A model generated the notes under the pieces. That model ran no database searches, was not told the DNA's origin, and worked only from the letters and a program-made list of their open reading frames with translations. From Aquilaria yunnanensis (Eukaryota; Streptophyta; Magnoliopsida; Malvales; Thymelaeaceae): 64,000 nt of DNA. Of the stretch, positions 19,925-29,785 are shown piece after piece (the stretch's first letter is position 1; every line of letters starts with the position of its first letter). The position numbers and the translations under genes are program-made. The stretch spans positions 15,437,001 to 15,501,000 of the forward strand of contig CM077594.1 in NCBI GenBank assembly GCA_039654915.1, written 5' to 3'.

Positions 19925-21424
19925 ATGGAGCCATGGATTCCACTCTTCGACATTTTCATGAACGATCCAACTCCAGAAACTCAAGCCTCGCTCTGGCTGC
20001 AACAATCCTTCCTTGCAGCCTCTTCGGGAACGGCGACGAAGCCCATCACCACAAGCTCGTTCCTTTCTCTGCTCATGGAACCCCGCGAAGCCATTGTTGA
20101 TTCTCCGTCCTCTTCTTCGCCGGTCATGAGGAGAAGGGTTATGTTCTTGCAAACGCTTCCCAATATGGTGCAATCGCGGATTTTATCGTTTCTGTTTCAC
20201 GATCGCGAGAAGTTTTCCAGGCGGGAATTGTCTAGACTGTCGCTGAATGTCCTGAGAGGAAATGTGGGGCTTGATTTCTGGGTGGAGACAGCCGCACGCA
20301 ATCTGTTCGATGCTTTGTCTGAGACAAGACACGAGTGGAATTCTAGCTTGACCATAGATTCTGGTGAAGACACAGTTGGTGAAGAGTTTGATTCTCTTCC
20401 GGAGTGGCTTAAAGGTGCTGCTACTGCTAATGATCCACTTTTCCCTTGGCTTCCTCTACACGCGAGTGAATTGGTTTCAGAAAGTTCTGTGGATGCTTGT
20501 GGAAATGAGGATTATTGTTTGGACCTAGTTGGGGAAGATGGAGAAATAGAACAAGGATCAAAAGAACGGGCAAAGGATATGGAGATTGACTATCCGGTAG
20601 CTGGGCCTCTGCAGCCTCAAATTCAAGAAATTGCAGTTAGCTTGGGTGAGAAGGTTTTGTGTTTTGAGTCTACTTCCAAAACCTTAGCTTTAGCAAATGA
20701 AATCCGCCAACTTTGCTTGGACAAAGGAGCAAACAGCTTTGAGGTTTTATCACTTATTAAACCTTGGCAAGCAGATGAGGAGACTGTTTCTGTGCTTATG
20801 TCTCATCTTTCCAGTGGGGAGGTTGAAACGCTTTCCTGGGCGACTCAAGTTCTCTGCTCAGTTTTACTTCCTAAGTTTTTGGTTCTGGAAGAACCAGCTT
20901 CTCGTTTACTTTTGACTGCAACGGTGGAGTACTGCAAGCTTCATCAGAAGGCTGCTGTTCACGGATTCTTTCAACCTCTTGTGCTTCGAAAGGGAGGAAT
21001 CAATCACCCTATCTGTGAGGTGTTGACAAGGATCATTAGGGAATGCTTGCACCCAGCTCATGTTTCTGCCTTATGCCAGATGCTGCTTTGTGGAGATGAA
21101 ATGAAGAGATTCATCTTGCTGCCCTGCCACCAATATCTTGTCTCAAATGAACTGGTATGGACAGAGTCATTGTTTAACCTCTTCCACAACATTTTAAATC
21201 ATAATGTCCATTTAATCCAGGATTCGATAGATCATCTCGTTTACCGTGTTAGAGAGTTTGCTGAAACATTTTCCCGATCCTTGAAATTTGGCAATTTCTT
21301 GTTATGTCTTGTCAATAAGTGCTCTCCGCTTTTAAAGTCTCATAAGTTTCTCCTGATTCAAGCAGTTGAGTGTACCAATACTCTTGTAACAAAGTCTTTA
21401 TTATCAAAATTAGCTTGCCTCTAA
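19925..21424 (+). CDS. FANCE: Fanconi anemia group E (FANCE)-like protein
   Basis: FANCE is a substrate-binding subunit of the Fanconi anemia core complex and links it to FANCD2 during repair of DNA interstrand crosslinks in the nucleus. This 499-aa frame is uninterrupted from MEPWIPLFDIFMNDP to LLSKLACL, which fits the length I recall for plant homologues (about 490-500 aa). The C-terminal half is almost entirely helical and carries the HEAT-like FANCE C-terminal domain (about residues 230-495), including the conserved region around HGFFQPLVLRKGGINHPICE. The middle (about 150-225) is acidic and probably flexible. The ATG lies in purine-rich leader sequence just after ccaaccggaagg. No intron is needed. 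Identification is by remembered family resemblance, mainly in the C-terminal half. Confidence 0.8.
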   Translation: MEPWIPLFDIFMNDPTPETQASLWLQQSFLAASSGTATKPITTSSFLSLLMEPREAIVDSPSSSSPVMRRRVMFLQTLPNMVQSRILSFLFHDREKFSRRELSRLSLNVLRGNVGLDFWVETAARNLFDALSETRHEWNSSLTIDSGEDTVGEEFDSLPEWLKGAATANDPLFPWLPLHASELVSESSVDACGNEDYCLDLVGEDGEIEQGSKERAKDMEIDYPVAGPLQPQIQEIAVSLGEKVLCFESTSKTLALANEIRQLCLDKGANSFEVLSLIKPWQADEETVSVLMSHLSSGEVETLSWATQVLCSVLLPKFLVLEEPASRLLLTATVEYCKLHQKAAVHGFFQPLVLRKGGINHPICEVLTRIIRECLHPAHVSALCQMLLCGDEMKRFILLPCHQYLVSNELVWTESLFNLFHNILNHNVHLIQDSIDHLVYRVREFAETFSRSLKFGNFLLCLVNKCSPLLKSHKFLLIQAVECTNTLVTKSLLSKLACL

Positions 21425-21822
21425 ATGTTACTGTGAAGAGTTTTGCAGGAAACAAAAAAAAAAGTGATGTCCAAGGGCAGCATTTCTAAGTGAATAAATC
21501 TGCCCCTGATTTCGAACTTCTGTTTTTGATGCCATTCTAGAATGCAATTCCACCATTATCCACTACTGAACCAACGTGTTATACAATTAACAGAAAAACC
21601 ATTTCAAATAAGAACAGAGATGTTATACAAGTGCTTTTGTAAAATGAAAAAACATAAATGTTGGGTTTCAGACAATTACATTTCTTACCTGCAAACTATT
21701 AACTTCATTGGATTGTACCTGGATGGTTGACTAGAAACTAAAATTTATCCACCAAAAATGTAAGATCCAAAATCTACTTCATTCTCTATCGGTTCTACTT
21801 CAGAATGGTATAACTTGTACCA
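21425..21822. other. Convergent intergenic spacer
   Basis: About 400 bp separate the stop codons of the FANCE-like gene and the TFIIIC-like gene, which face each other. The spacer must hold both 3' untranslated regions. I see no other feature. Confidence 0.6.
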
Positions 21823-24549
21823 TCACTTTGCATTCGTGTCTTGTGATTCCAATTCTAAATTCAAGTTACTTGGCCTATCTGGAACACCTTCAGCATCACC
21901 ATCATAATCAAGCAACAACCTAAATTTCAGAATTTTGTGTAGACGCGCCGTAGGCTTTACTTGCTTCGTTCTAGCTGGGATTTGGTCTATTATATACTTG
22001 CCGGTAAAGAGGTCTGCTTCAGATGGCCCCATTTCTTCATGAACAGGTGAGCTTCTGCAACAAATTTATATTGCATCATACATAATGGCAGGAATAACCA
22101 AAAAAAAAAAAAAAAGAGGAAATCTTGTTGCTGTAGAAAAGAAACAGAACACATGACATGGGGTTGATTAAGACTAGAAAAAGACAATTAGATAGGCATA
22201 TCTGATTCGGCAGCTGGTTCCACTTGAGATAATTTTGGAGCAAAGGTGTGAAATAGATTTAAGAGGCCACTCCCAGAGTCCCAGTGAGTGCCAAGTCTTA
22301 GAAAATATGGATCAACCATAGTACTGTACGGTTTATAGAAATTTATCAGCCAAAGACAGAAAAAGCAGAAAACTAGAAAAATTGGGACAAAAAAATGGTA
22401 TACTTGCTTCCTTCCATTGTGTTGTTCTGTTCAGGGTAACTGTCGAGCGGCAAATAGTTGAGCTGTTTATTAATACTAAAAGTCTAATTATGTAACCACT
22501 CAGTCCATGTAACAAATGAGATTAACATGTCACATTGTTTTTTTCCTTTATATCAAAAAATGAGCAGTCAAAATAAGGAATGCAGCTCACCTTCTCCAGA
22601 GAAAACAAAACAACTTCCAACAGTTTCTTCATATGTTCCAATCTGTCATTGAATGGGAAGCAAGAAGGCATAAGGCTGCCAGAAACTGATTCCTTTCAAG
22701 AGCATACTTGAGCACCTAGAACCTAAATACATCCACACAATGGAGCAAGTTACCAAAAAATAGGAGTATGAAGCTGATTCTATAGCATGAAAAAAGAACA
22801 GCGAGCAGAACCATAACAATTTTCCTACAACCAACTGGACATATCTTTCTCAATCAAGGCCATTACGGAAGAACCCCTCTAAAACTGCAAACAGCTAGAG
22901 CTCGCCAAAAGGCACAAAACTATCCTGAAATTGGTGTACTGCATAATGTTCCAGGTTTTTGCAGGTCCGGTATTCTAGTTTTCAGTACATGATTCAGGTT
23001 ATGAGTTAGTTGGGATGCAGCTATTATGGTTAAGGTCTTCTTAAACTAAGTTTCCGGTCATCTATTCATGAATAGACCATTTCAGGTACTTTATACCTGT
23101 TAAGTGGGAAAATCCCACATGGCCAAGAAAAGGGGTTAAGTCAATGCTTTATATAATGATGGGGCCTCTCCACCTATTGCCAATTGGTTTTAGGTTGGAC
23201 GCTTTAACATGGTATTAGAGCAAGTTCAAAATTGACCCAGCCATTGTTGAAAATAACCCACGTGATAGAGCCGAAGTGGCCTACACGTGAAGGGATGGGG
23301 CCTCTCCACCTATTGCCAATTGGTTTTAGGTTGGATGCTTTAACAATACCCAGGTCAGGTCAGGTTGCTTATTATTAGACTTTGCATGTTTGGCAGGATG
23401 ATCACATTGAGTAATTTTTCTCCCATCCTCCCTAACAAATAGAGACTTAACTAACCGAGCTGGAACCAGTCAAATTGCAGGCTCATAAACTCTAGAATCA
23501 AAGTCCAAATTAGCTTTGGACATCCCTTTTATGACGCTTAAAGAAAATGCTAACCGCAGAAGAGAGCCAAAGGAGGAAAAATGGGGAGGTTATAATATAC
23601 TTTCTATTTTGCCTATCAGAATAATGCTTTTTGGCATGCTATGAGAATGCTTAAATGGAAAACGGTAAAAAACACATAGCATGTTTAATTGCTAAGCAAA
23701 AGAAAGATCCTAGACAAAAGAGTTAAATGAAATAGTTGCCTACAAGTTCATTGCCAAGGAAAAAAAATTATCAATCACAGGTAGAAACATGTCCTGTGCT
23801 GCTGAAAGTGAAAGTTTAGAAACTTGTTGACTCACCAATTTCACATTGTTATCTATGACCAATACTGGATTAACATTGTCCAAGCCCTGCAAATAGGGAA
23901 CAAGTAATACTGATCAGTATCAAGGGGGAGTCAGTGGAGAGTGAAGAAGAAAGGAAACATCCAGCAATAGATAAAGATCTATCATTCTCTTACATCCAAC
24001 CAAATATGATGAAAGTTACTATGTCCTGCATGGTAGCACATGAATCATGATAGGTGACAAAAGCTAAGAAGGTTTCAAAATCAAAACCTCTGAGAACCTT
24101 TTATGAGAAACTGCAAATAAGAGAGAAACACTGAAAGGCTCTAAAAATTTTAGCCTGCTAAAACTAAGGCACAATTGCATAACCAAAATCCAAATACTTT
24201 TATGATGTATCTTCTTTCCCTGCCTCTGAACAGCCCCCTCCTAATAAAAAGGAAAACATATTACAGAAAATTTCAATGTGGTCAACACCAACACAATTTA
24301 TCCACAGAACAAACACATAAAAACAACCAACTCTAATACCATTACACATTTGTGACTCATCACAAAACACAAATTTTTGGTTGCACTACTTCAGAGTAAA
24401 CGAAAGTTTAAGGTATTTCAGGTCTTACAGAAAGAACATATGGAGCGTTTGGTGGGATATCAATCTGTCCCCGAAACAGCATCAAGATCAAGCAACAGAT
24501 ACTCTTCATCATCCTCCTGATAAGCACCATCCGTGGGAAATTGCTTCAT
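21823..24549 (-). CDS. TFIIIC subunit 6-like protein, frame disrupted
   Basis: TFIIIC recruits TFIIIB to the internal promoters of tRNA genes; subunit 6 is a small component carrying the tau95/sub6 domain. In transcription order the exons are 24429-24549, 23836-23886, 22591-22642 and 21823-22054, giving about 150 aa. Recognisable family blocks are EEYLLLDLDAVSG, IDIPPNAPYVLS, GLDNVNPVLVIDNNVKL, IGTYEETVGSCFVFSGE, then SSPVHEEMGPSEADLF and a basic tail. The first exon is one base too long: a GGGG run at about 24468-24473 (minus strand) shifts the frame between the VSG and IDIPPN blocks and leads to a stop. The third and fourth exons also do not join in frame, unless an unseen microexon lies between them. 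Either the gene is decaying or the assembly has homopolymer errors. The true 5' end may lie further upstream. Confidence 0.72.
23098..23345 (+). mobile_element. TRIM retrotransposon with truncated 3' LTR
   Basis: The 5' LTR (23098-23209) runs from tgttaagtgggaaaatccc to gacgctttaaca. It is followed at once by tggtattagagc (23210-23221), an initiator tRNA-Met primer-binding site with one change. A purine-rich cacgtgaaggg at about 23285-23294 is the likely polypurine tract. The last 52 bp (about 23294-23345) repeat the end of the LTR with one mismatch, so the 3' LTR lacks its first 60 bp or so. A perfect 5-bp target duplication, atacc, lies at 23093-23097 and 23346-23350. There is no coding capacity. 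It lies in an intron of the TFIIIC-like gene. Confidence 0.85.
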
Positions 24550-24865
24550 CTGCCGTGCGAAAATCAAAATGATTAGGCACAAGCATGTGCACATGGAAAA
24601 AAACAATGCTAAAACTACAAAAACTGTATATGAGTGATTCTACAGAAATCATTCGTGATCAAAGCAGAATTTTGCACAGAACCTACTTAAATTATCAAAC
24701 AACTGTACTTGTAGGTGTAAAATCCTGGACACTTCTTCTATTAAGGATTTCCTACGTGTGGTTCATTTCTTCTTCTTCAGCTTTTGTTCCATTCCAGGTG
24801 TGCCCTGAAATTTAGTAAATTCAAACCAAAGTCCACAACCCACATCCCCTTTGCAAATTCCTCCA

Positions 24866-24884
24866 CCCCCCCCCCCCCCCCCCC
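24866..24884. repeat. Poly-C tract (19 bp)
   Basis: An uninterrupted run of 19 C lies upstream of the TFIIIC-like exons. Its length is likely to be unreliable in the assembly. Confidence 0.9.
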
Positions 24885-25179
24885 AAATTAGCAGTATTCA
24901 CGAAAAACCTCAAGCAACAAAAAAAAATCTGAAATTGGTGATATAATAATTTGGCAAATAAATCTCAGAAAATCAATTGAGGCAATAGAAGAAAGTTAAT
25001 GAAACTGAAAAAGCATTCAAATTGATGAATAAAAACTCGTCCAAGTAGGCTGGCTGCCACCTTCCATCCAATCCATATACAATGGTGAGTGTGTGCATGC
25101 ACGATCACTCTTGCTTTCTAGATGAAAAAGAAGACAAGTATTAGTAATGAGTAGACGAAATGAGTGTTGCCTTTTCTTT

Positions 25180-25602
25180 TTGGGAAATAACATAAAACTC
25201 CCTATGGTTTGGTTTAACCTACACTTTACCTTCTCTATTTTCAAAAACATGTATTTTACCCCTTACTTCCTTTACACTATCAGATAAAACTTCTGACACC
25301 CTAATTTTAGAATTTTTGATATTTTTTTCAGTTAATTAATATTTAGAAAATACTTATTTACATTTACAAAGAGGAAAATGCACTTACAAAGAAGAAAAAT
25401 AATTTAAAATATCTATTAATTGTGAAAAAAAATATCAAAGAGATTGAACTTAACGGAAGATGACTATTGTACAGTTTAAATTAGGGTTTAAGAACTTGTT
25501 GTCGGATCGTGTAAAAGAAGTAGGAAAAAAGTATAGGTTTTCAAAAACAAGAGTGTAAAGTGTAGGCTAGGCCAAATCCTAACTTAACCAGTTGTAGTAA
25601 AT
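25180..25602. mobile_element. Small TIR element, Mutator-like style
   Basis: The left arm (about 25180-25270, with ggtttggtttaacctacact) is inverted in the right arm (about 25520-25602, with gtgtaggctaggccaaatcc). The arms share roughly 75 alignable positions around a 250-bp AT-rich core with no ORF. A clean target duplication could not be set, so ends are approximate. The 'data-column' TIR style resembles the two long-TIR elements at the start of the window. Confidence 0.55.
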
Positions 25603-25965
25603 CCTAAAAGTCTTCAACTATCAATTCAGAAAATTTTGATAAATAATCAAACAAAATGCATAAATTATCAGATTTTGCATCAGATAACATAAAACACACA
25701 TAAAACACAGCTTTCCAAATTTGCATATCTTTATGCATAAGAAAAAGCAACTCTCTTCATGCATCCTTTTCTTTATTAGAACAATATACACTAATTCAGA
25801 GAAATTTACTTTGGTATTTAAGAAACAACGAATCTTTGCAAGAACATCTACTTTGACTTTGACCGGGTCGATATCCACAAAAATTAAGATAAGGATGTTT
25901 AAACTAGTTCACTTCATTGTACCCTATTCCAGAAAAATACGATGAACGTCGAGCAATAAGGGTCC

Positions 25966-26132
25966 AAGAACTTCTTCTCAAAAACAGCAAGTTTCACCAG
26001 GATAAAGCTTGTAACAGCAGAAGTATTATCAAACCAGATTTAGAAAAGTATGATAACGTGCAGAATAAAGTGATAAAAAAAAAAAAAAAAAAGTATCCAA
26101 GAAGTTCTTCTCAAAAACAGCAAGTTTCACTT
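25966..26132. repeat. Dispersed direct repeat, about 33 bp
   Basis: The stretch ttctcaaaaacagcaagttt, with flanking similarity, occurs at about 25976 and again at about 26107, roughly 130 bp apart. It looks like a local duplication in noncoding sequence. A poly-A run lies between the copies. Confidence 0.65.
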
Positions 26133-26602
26133 ATAGAGGAATGGGCAGAGATGATATTAAGGTGACAAAAAACTAGTTAAGAGCATAGAATTGAAAATTA
26201 AAGATAACCCCCTAAGCAGTGAGCACTACATGCCTCAACAGCTGCTTGACAATAGGTGTTCGGCCTTCTGTTAGATATCTCTGTGCTAAAAAATTGATGA
26301 ACTAGGAGATTTGACTTAGTTCTTTTCCTTTCAATTTGTTCATGTACCTCATAAATACAATTTGTTATTTGCGGACCATCTAGCAATAAGGGAGTTCAGT
26401 AGAGTCAGATGCAGAACTCGAAACTTTTAGGCAGATTTTCTACACCGGAAGAGCAAGCAAGCAGAGGCTGCATGTTTACAATTTTTTTTTTTTTTAAACA
26501 TCTGAATTCAAAATAGTTTCAGTTGAAAAGGCAAGCCTTCAAAATTATAATGAGAAACAACCAAATGATACTAAGCCTAAGCGAACCAAAATTTCAACAT
26601 TT

Positions 26603-26880
26603 TCCTCCAGCAAAATCAATCAGCACCTTCCTCCAGCAAATCAATCAGCACTCTCCTCAGGCTGCAATCGGCTACTTCGGAGAGTGGGGCGACCGGACTT
26701 ACGATGGGTGGGTGTGCGGCGGACTGCGGAGGGGCTTGGACGGTAATCGGGTTGGGGACGTGGGAGCGGTTCGAGCGAATGAGGATTGATGAGGAATGAG
26801 GTTGGCTTCCATGGAAGAACTGCCGTCACATTTGGTTTTGGAAATTCTGCCATGCGGGAGGTTCGCGGCTCACCCAGACC
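26603..26880 (-). other. GC-rich segment, possible 5' exon of the TFIIIC-like gene
   Basis: On the minus strand a GC-rich stretch with a 70-codon open frame (begins MAEFPKPNVTAV) stands out from the AT-rich surroundings and ends in a purine/CT-rich region. It lies upstream of the TFIIIC-like exons in the same orientation, so it could be the transcript's first exon or leader. The encoded peptide is not recognised and could be chance. A duplicated aatcaatcagcac motif occurs within it. Confidence 0.3.
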
Positions 26881-26913
26881 TGTTTAGTTACACAAAATTT
26901 TAAAATTTTTTAA

Positions 26914-27865
26914 AAATCAGAAAATAAAAAGAAAATATGTTTAGAAGATGAATTTTCTTTTCTTTTTATTTATTGAGAAAACAATTTTTCACATTATGAA
27001 TAATTAAAAAATATATATTTTTATAGTTTTTTCCAATTTTTTATCTCTTTACTCACGTCTGGTCACTCTCACGGTCTTACTCTCTCAACTTCTTCATTCT
27101 CTTTCACCATCAAGTCCCTAGCCAGTCTCTTCTTTATCACCACCACCTGATCAATCTCCTAGTCATGGCTGCCCAAGCAGCTTCATTGGGATCAACAAGC
27201 AGCAGTAGCTAGCAACGACAATGCTCTAGGAGACTAGAATCAATGGCGGAATGCGGATCGGACCCCTATTCTTCCTTCAAACAATGCCACTTAGTATTAG
27301 CAATGTTACACAAAGCCATAGCAATGGTCAATAATAGGCAATTTGGCGGTTGAAGATGACCATAGTGCTAAAATGTTATAGTTATGAGAATGATAGAGAT
27401 GGTGGCATAGATATAAGTGATGGAAAAGTTAGGAGCCTCTACGGAAGAAAACAAAAAGCTAAATGAAAATTAAAATTAGAGCTAAGAATGAGTTGAGTCG
27501 AGCTGAGTAATATGTTAATCATATTCAACTTGAAATAATTATTGAGCTTGATATTTTATTCATATTTGTATTGAAAACGATGTGAATAAACTATGAACCA
27601 GTTTTTAACTGATCGAGCTCGAATTATTTAGTTAAATTAAGGGAAAAAAAAACTAAAATTGAATCAAACCAAGTCGAGTAATAAATAAATCAAGCTTTGT
27701 TTGAATTGTTTATCGAGATTAAAATTTTGTTCGGGCTTTGACTTTGGCTTAATAAAAGCTTAAGCGAGAAACAGACAAGCTTTTAACCTGAGGCGAACTG
27801 GAGCCGAACTCTAGCGGTTTGTTATTTTTTCACCCTAATTAAAATCAGAAAATAAAAAAGAAAAT
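26914..27865. repeat. Segment bounded by a 25-bp direct repeat
   Basis: The motif aaaatcagaaaataaaaa and a few following bases occurs at about 26914 and again at about 27841, bracketing 0.9 kb. The segment contains a GC-richer block (27040-27300) and a region repeating gagtcgagctgag-type words, ending in a ttcaccctaatt that resembles a hAT-type terminus. It may be an inserted element, but terminal inverted repeats are not clear. Confidence 0.35.
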
Positions 27866-27920
27866 TATTTTCTAAAACCAAACCTCACCTGAGCGCCACT
27901 GAACTTTTGTCTGTTTAGAG

Positions 27921-28109
27921 TTGACTTCTCAGGTATTTGCTGGGAATCATGGGCTGTACTCGAGCCTGCCACATGGACTAGGATCTTTAATTGAAGGTCA
28001 CCCTTGTTGTGCAAATGGTGGGCTTCCGGTGTGGCCTGCCACTGGGTACTTGCTTAAGACCTGTGTGAACTACTGCTACCCAAGAGAGCGCTGTAAAAGT
28101 GAGCCATGA
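27921..28109 (+). other. Cysteine-rich exon-like ORF, unassigned
   Basis: A 62-codon frame with balanced composition (GHPCCANGGLPVWPATGY, then TCVNYCYPRERC) begins close to a tctcag acceptor-like motif. I do not recognise the family and cannot connect it to other exons. It may be a fragment of a captured or decayed gene, or chance. Confidence 0.25.
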
Positions 28110-28180
28110 GAAGGGTACTTATGTTATCACCATTGCCTTTCCTACATCAAGCAACACAATTCATGTCTCTACTTCAAAGT

Positions 28181-29007
28181 TCACATATTCCGGCCACATT
28201 CATATTTAGGGCACACAAAAGGACCTCCCAGCTTGGTCAGTAGCTGCCAGCATTCTTCAAGCAACGGAGCTTCACAATCAGGCAACTGAAAAATCAGTTT
28301 AAATCTTTTGTACATATGCTTAACAGAGAAGAAACAAAAATAAGCAACCCTGTGATTTTCTTCTATCCATCCATTCACTAGGCTACTATCATGAAGAACA
28401 TCAACGGTTTAGGGAAGAAGTGAAACATGGAGGGAGAATAATAAGAAACAAATATCAGTAATTACCAGTTAACTCTTTACATGGGCAAATGATAGCTTCC
28501 CGTTTAGTCGATGAATCACAATGGGATACACAGTGATGTCACATTCTTCCAGCCATGAGCTCAAACTGATGAGACAGACATTCCTCGAGCCTCATCACAT
28601 GGAACTAAAAAAGTATCCTTTCAAATCCAAGTTAAGGATGAAAAAGCCAGAATCATTGATGAACCCGACTCCTACACATATAACCCAAATCAATTTGTAC
28701 AGACAGAGCAAGGACACATCCTTGTTCAAGATTATTTATGAACAGAATTTTCTGGTTCCAAGCCAATAAATGCTGCCTTTTCTCTCTTCAGAGTGGATCT
28801 TTTCCTTGCCCCTGTTTATATGAAATTTAAGAGGAATTCCGCCGCCTTATCACCTCTTCCAAGTAAAATATGTGCTTAAGTGCCTGGATTACTCTAACAA
28901 ATTCCAGAATCAAATGCCTCCCGTTTGAGTTCCATTCTAACGATCCAATGAACTTACCTGAACTTTTTCAGTACCGCCAAACTCCTGCAGAGCTATCTTC
29001 AGAATCA
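28181..29007 (-). pseudogene. Orphan exon-like pieces of an unrecognised gene
   Basis: Four minus-strand pieces look like real exons: each has splice-like edges and gene-like composition. In transcription order they are 28958-29007 (ILKIALQEFGGTEKVQ, donor gtaagt), 28854-28883 (ALKHIFYLEE), 28481-28565 (LSSWLEECDITVYPIVIHRL onward, donor gtaaag) and 28181-28285 (LPDCEAPLLEECWQLLTKLG onward, ending ECGRNM and a stop). The last two join in frame; the second and third do not without a further exon. No start exon is visible before the neighbouring membrane-protein gene. I do not recognise the protein. It could be a 5'-truncated gene copy or a gene with undetected short exons. Confidence 0.4.
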
Positions 29008-29281
29008 CTCATGAAAAGAATAAAGAATTCAGAAAAAAAACAAAAAGAGGAGAAAAAGGAAAAAGGAAGTGAACTCGCAACCACGTTATATAGTGTGAAT
29101 GAAGCATAAAATTTGATAGTTTTTTATATGCAGTTGAGAAGCTCTAGCTTTACATCAGATTCCAACACCCAATTTACACCCACGATCCCGAAATAGCAGT
29201 AGCGATCAGCAACTACTCGAAAAATGGCAGAAAAGAAGAACCCAAAAGTCAAAAATCGTAAAAGCTTGAACTTGATTCACT

Positions 29282-29737
29282 CTAATCATACTTCTCTCTC
29301 CAAGTGTACACCAGAAAGAACACCCAGGAGAGAGCCAAAATCACATCGCCTACCGTCTGCCGGAGACAATCCCAAGCCAAATCCTCGACCCGTCTCTCGA
29401 ACCAGACCCGCCAGATCGCCACGAAGCAATGCAGAACTATGCAACCCTTGGCGAAGAAGGCCTGAAACTCCTTGTCCTTCACGAAAGACACCATGAAAAG
29501 CAGGAACCCGATCGCGAACAGGAGCAACCCGGAAAAGGAATCGGACGTCCGAATCAGGAGCTGATCGTGCGGGGTTGACCCGAGGAGCTTCGTGGCAGTT
29601 TCGATCCCGTGTGTGAAGACGTAGACTTCCTTCACGCGGAACACCATCAGGGCTCCGCCGGTTGTGGCGATCGCGGAGTGGAGGAGACAGATAATCATGA
29701 ATGCTGACGGTGACTGTGGTGGCGGCGGCTGCGCCAT
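29282..29737 (-). CDS. Small four-helix plant membrane protein, function unknown
   Basis: Single-exon gene of 151 aa starting MAQPPPPQSPSAFMIICLL. An in-frame ATG 16 codons further upstream exists, but the downstream one gives the proline-rich start I recall for this plant family of uncharacterised proteins of about 150 aa. Four hydrophobic segments are visible at about residues 12-32, 66-86, 92-110 and 127-145. The loop after the first contains GIETATKLLGSTPHDQLL and the C-terminus ends YTWREKYD. No catalytic motif is apparent. The family is eukaryotic and plant-conserved; no function is known to me. The leader is short and the gene is divergently arranged to the repeat-rich DNA on its right. 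Confidence 0.8.
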   Translation of the reverse strand: MAQPPPPQSPSAFMIICLLHSAIATTGGALMVFRVKEVYVFTHGIETATKLLGSTPHDQLLIRTSDSFSGLLLFAIGFLLFMVSFVKDKEFQAFFAKGCIVLHCFVAIWRVWFERRVEDLAWDCLRQTVGDVILALSWVFFLVYTWREKYD

Positions 29738-29785
29738 TTTGTGGGTTCTGGGTCCTATTGATCGGTGGCTAAGAATTTGATTCAA

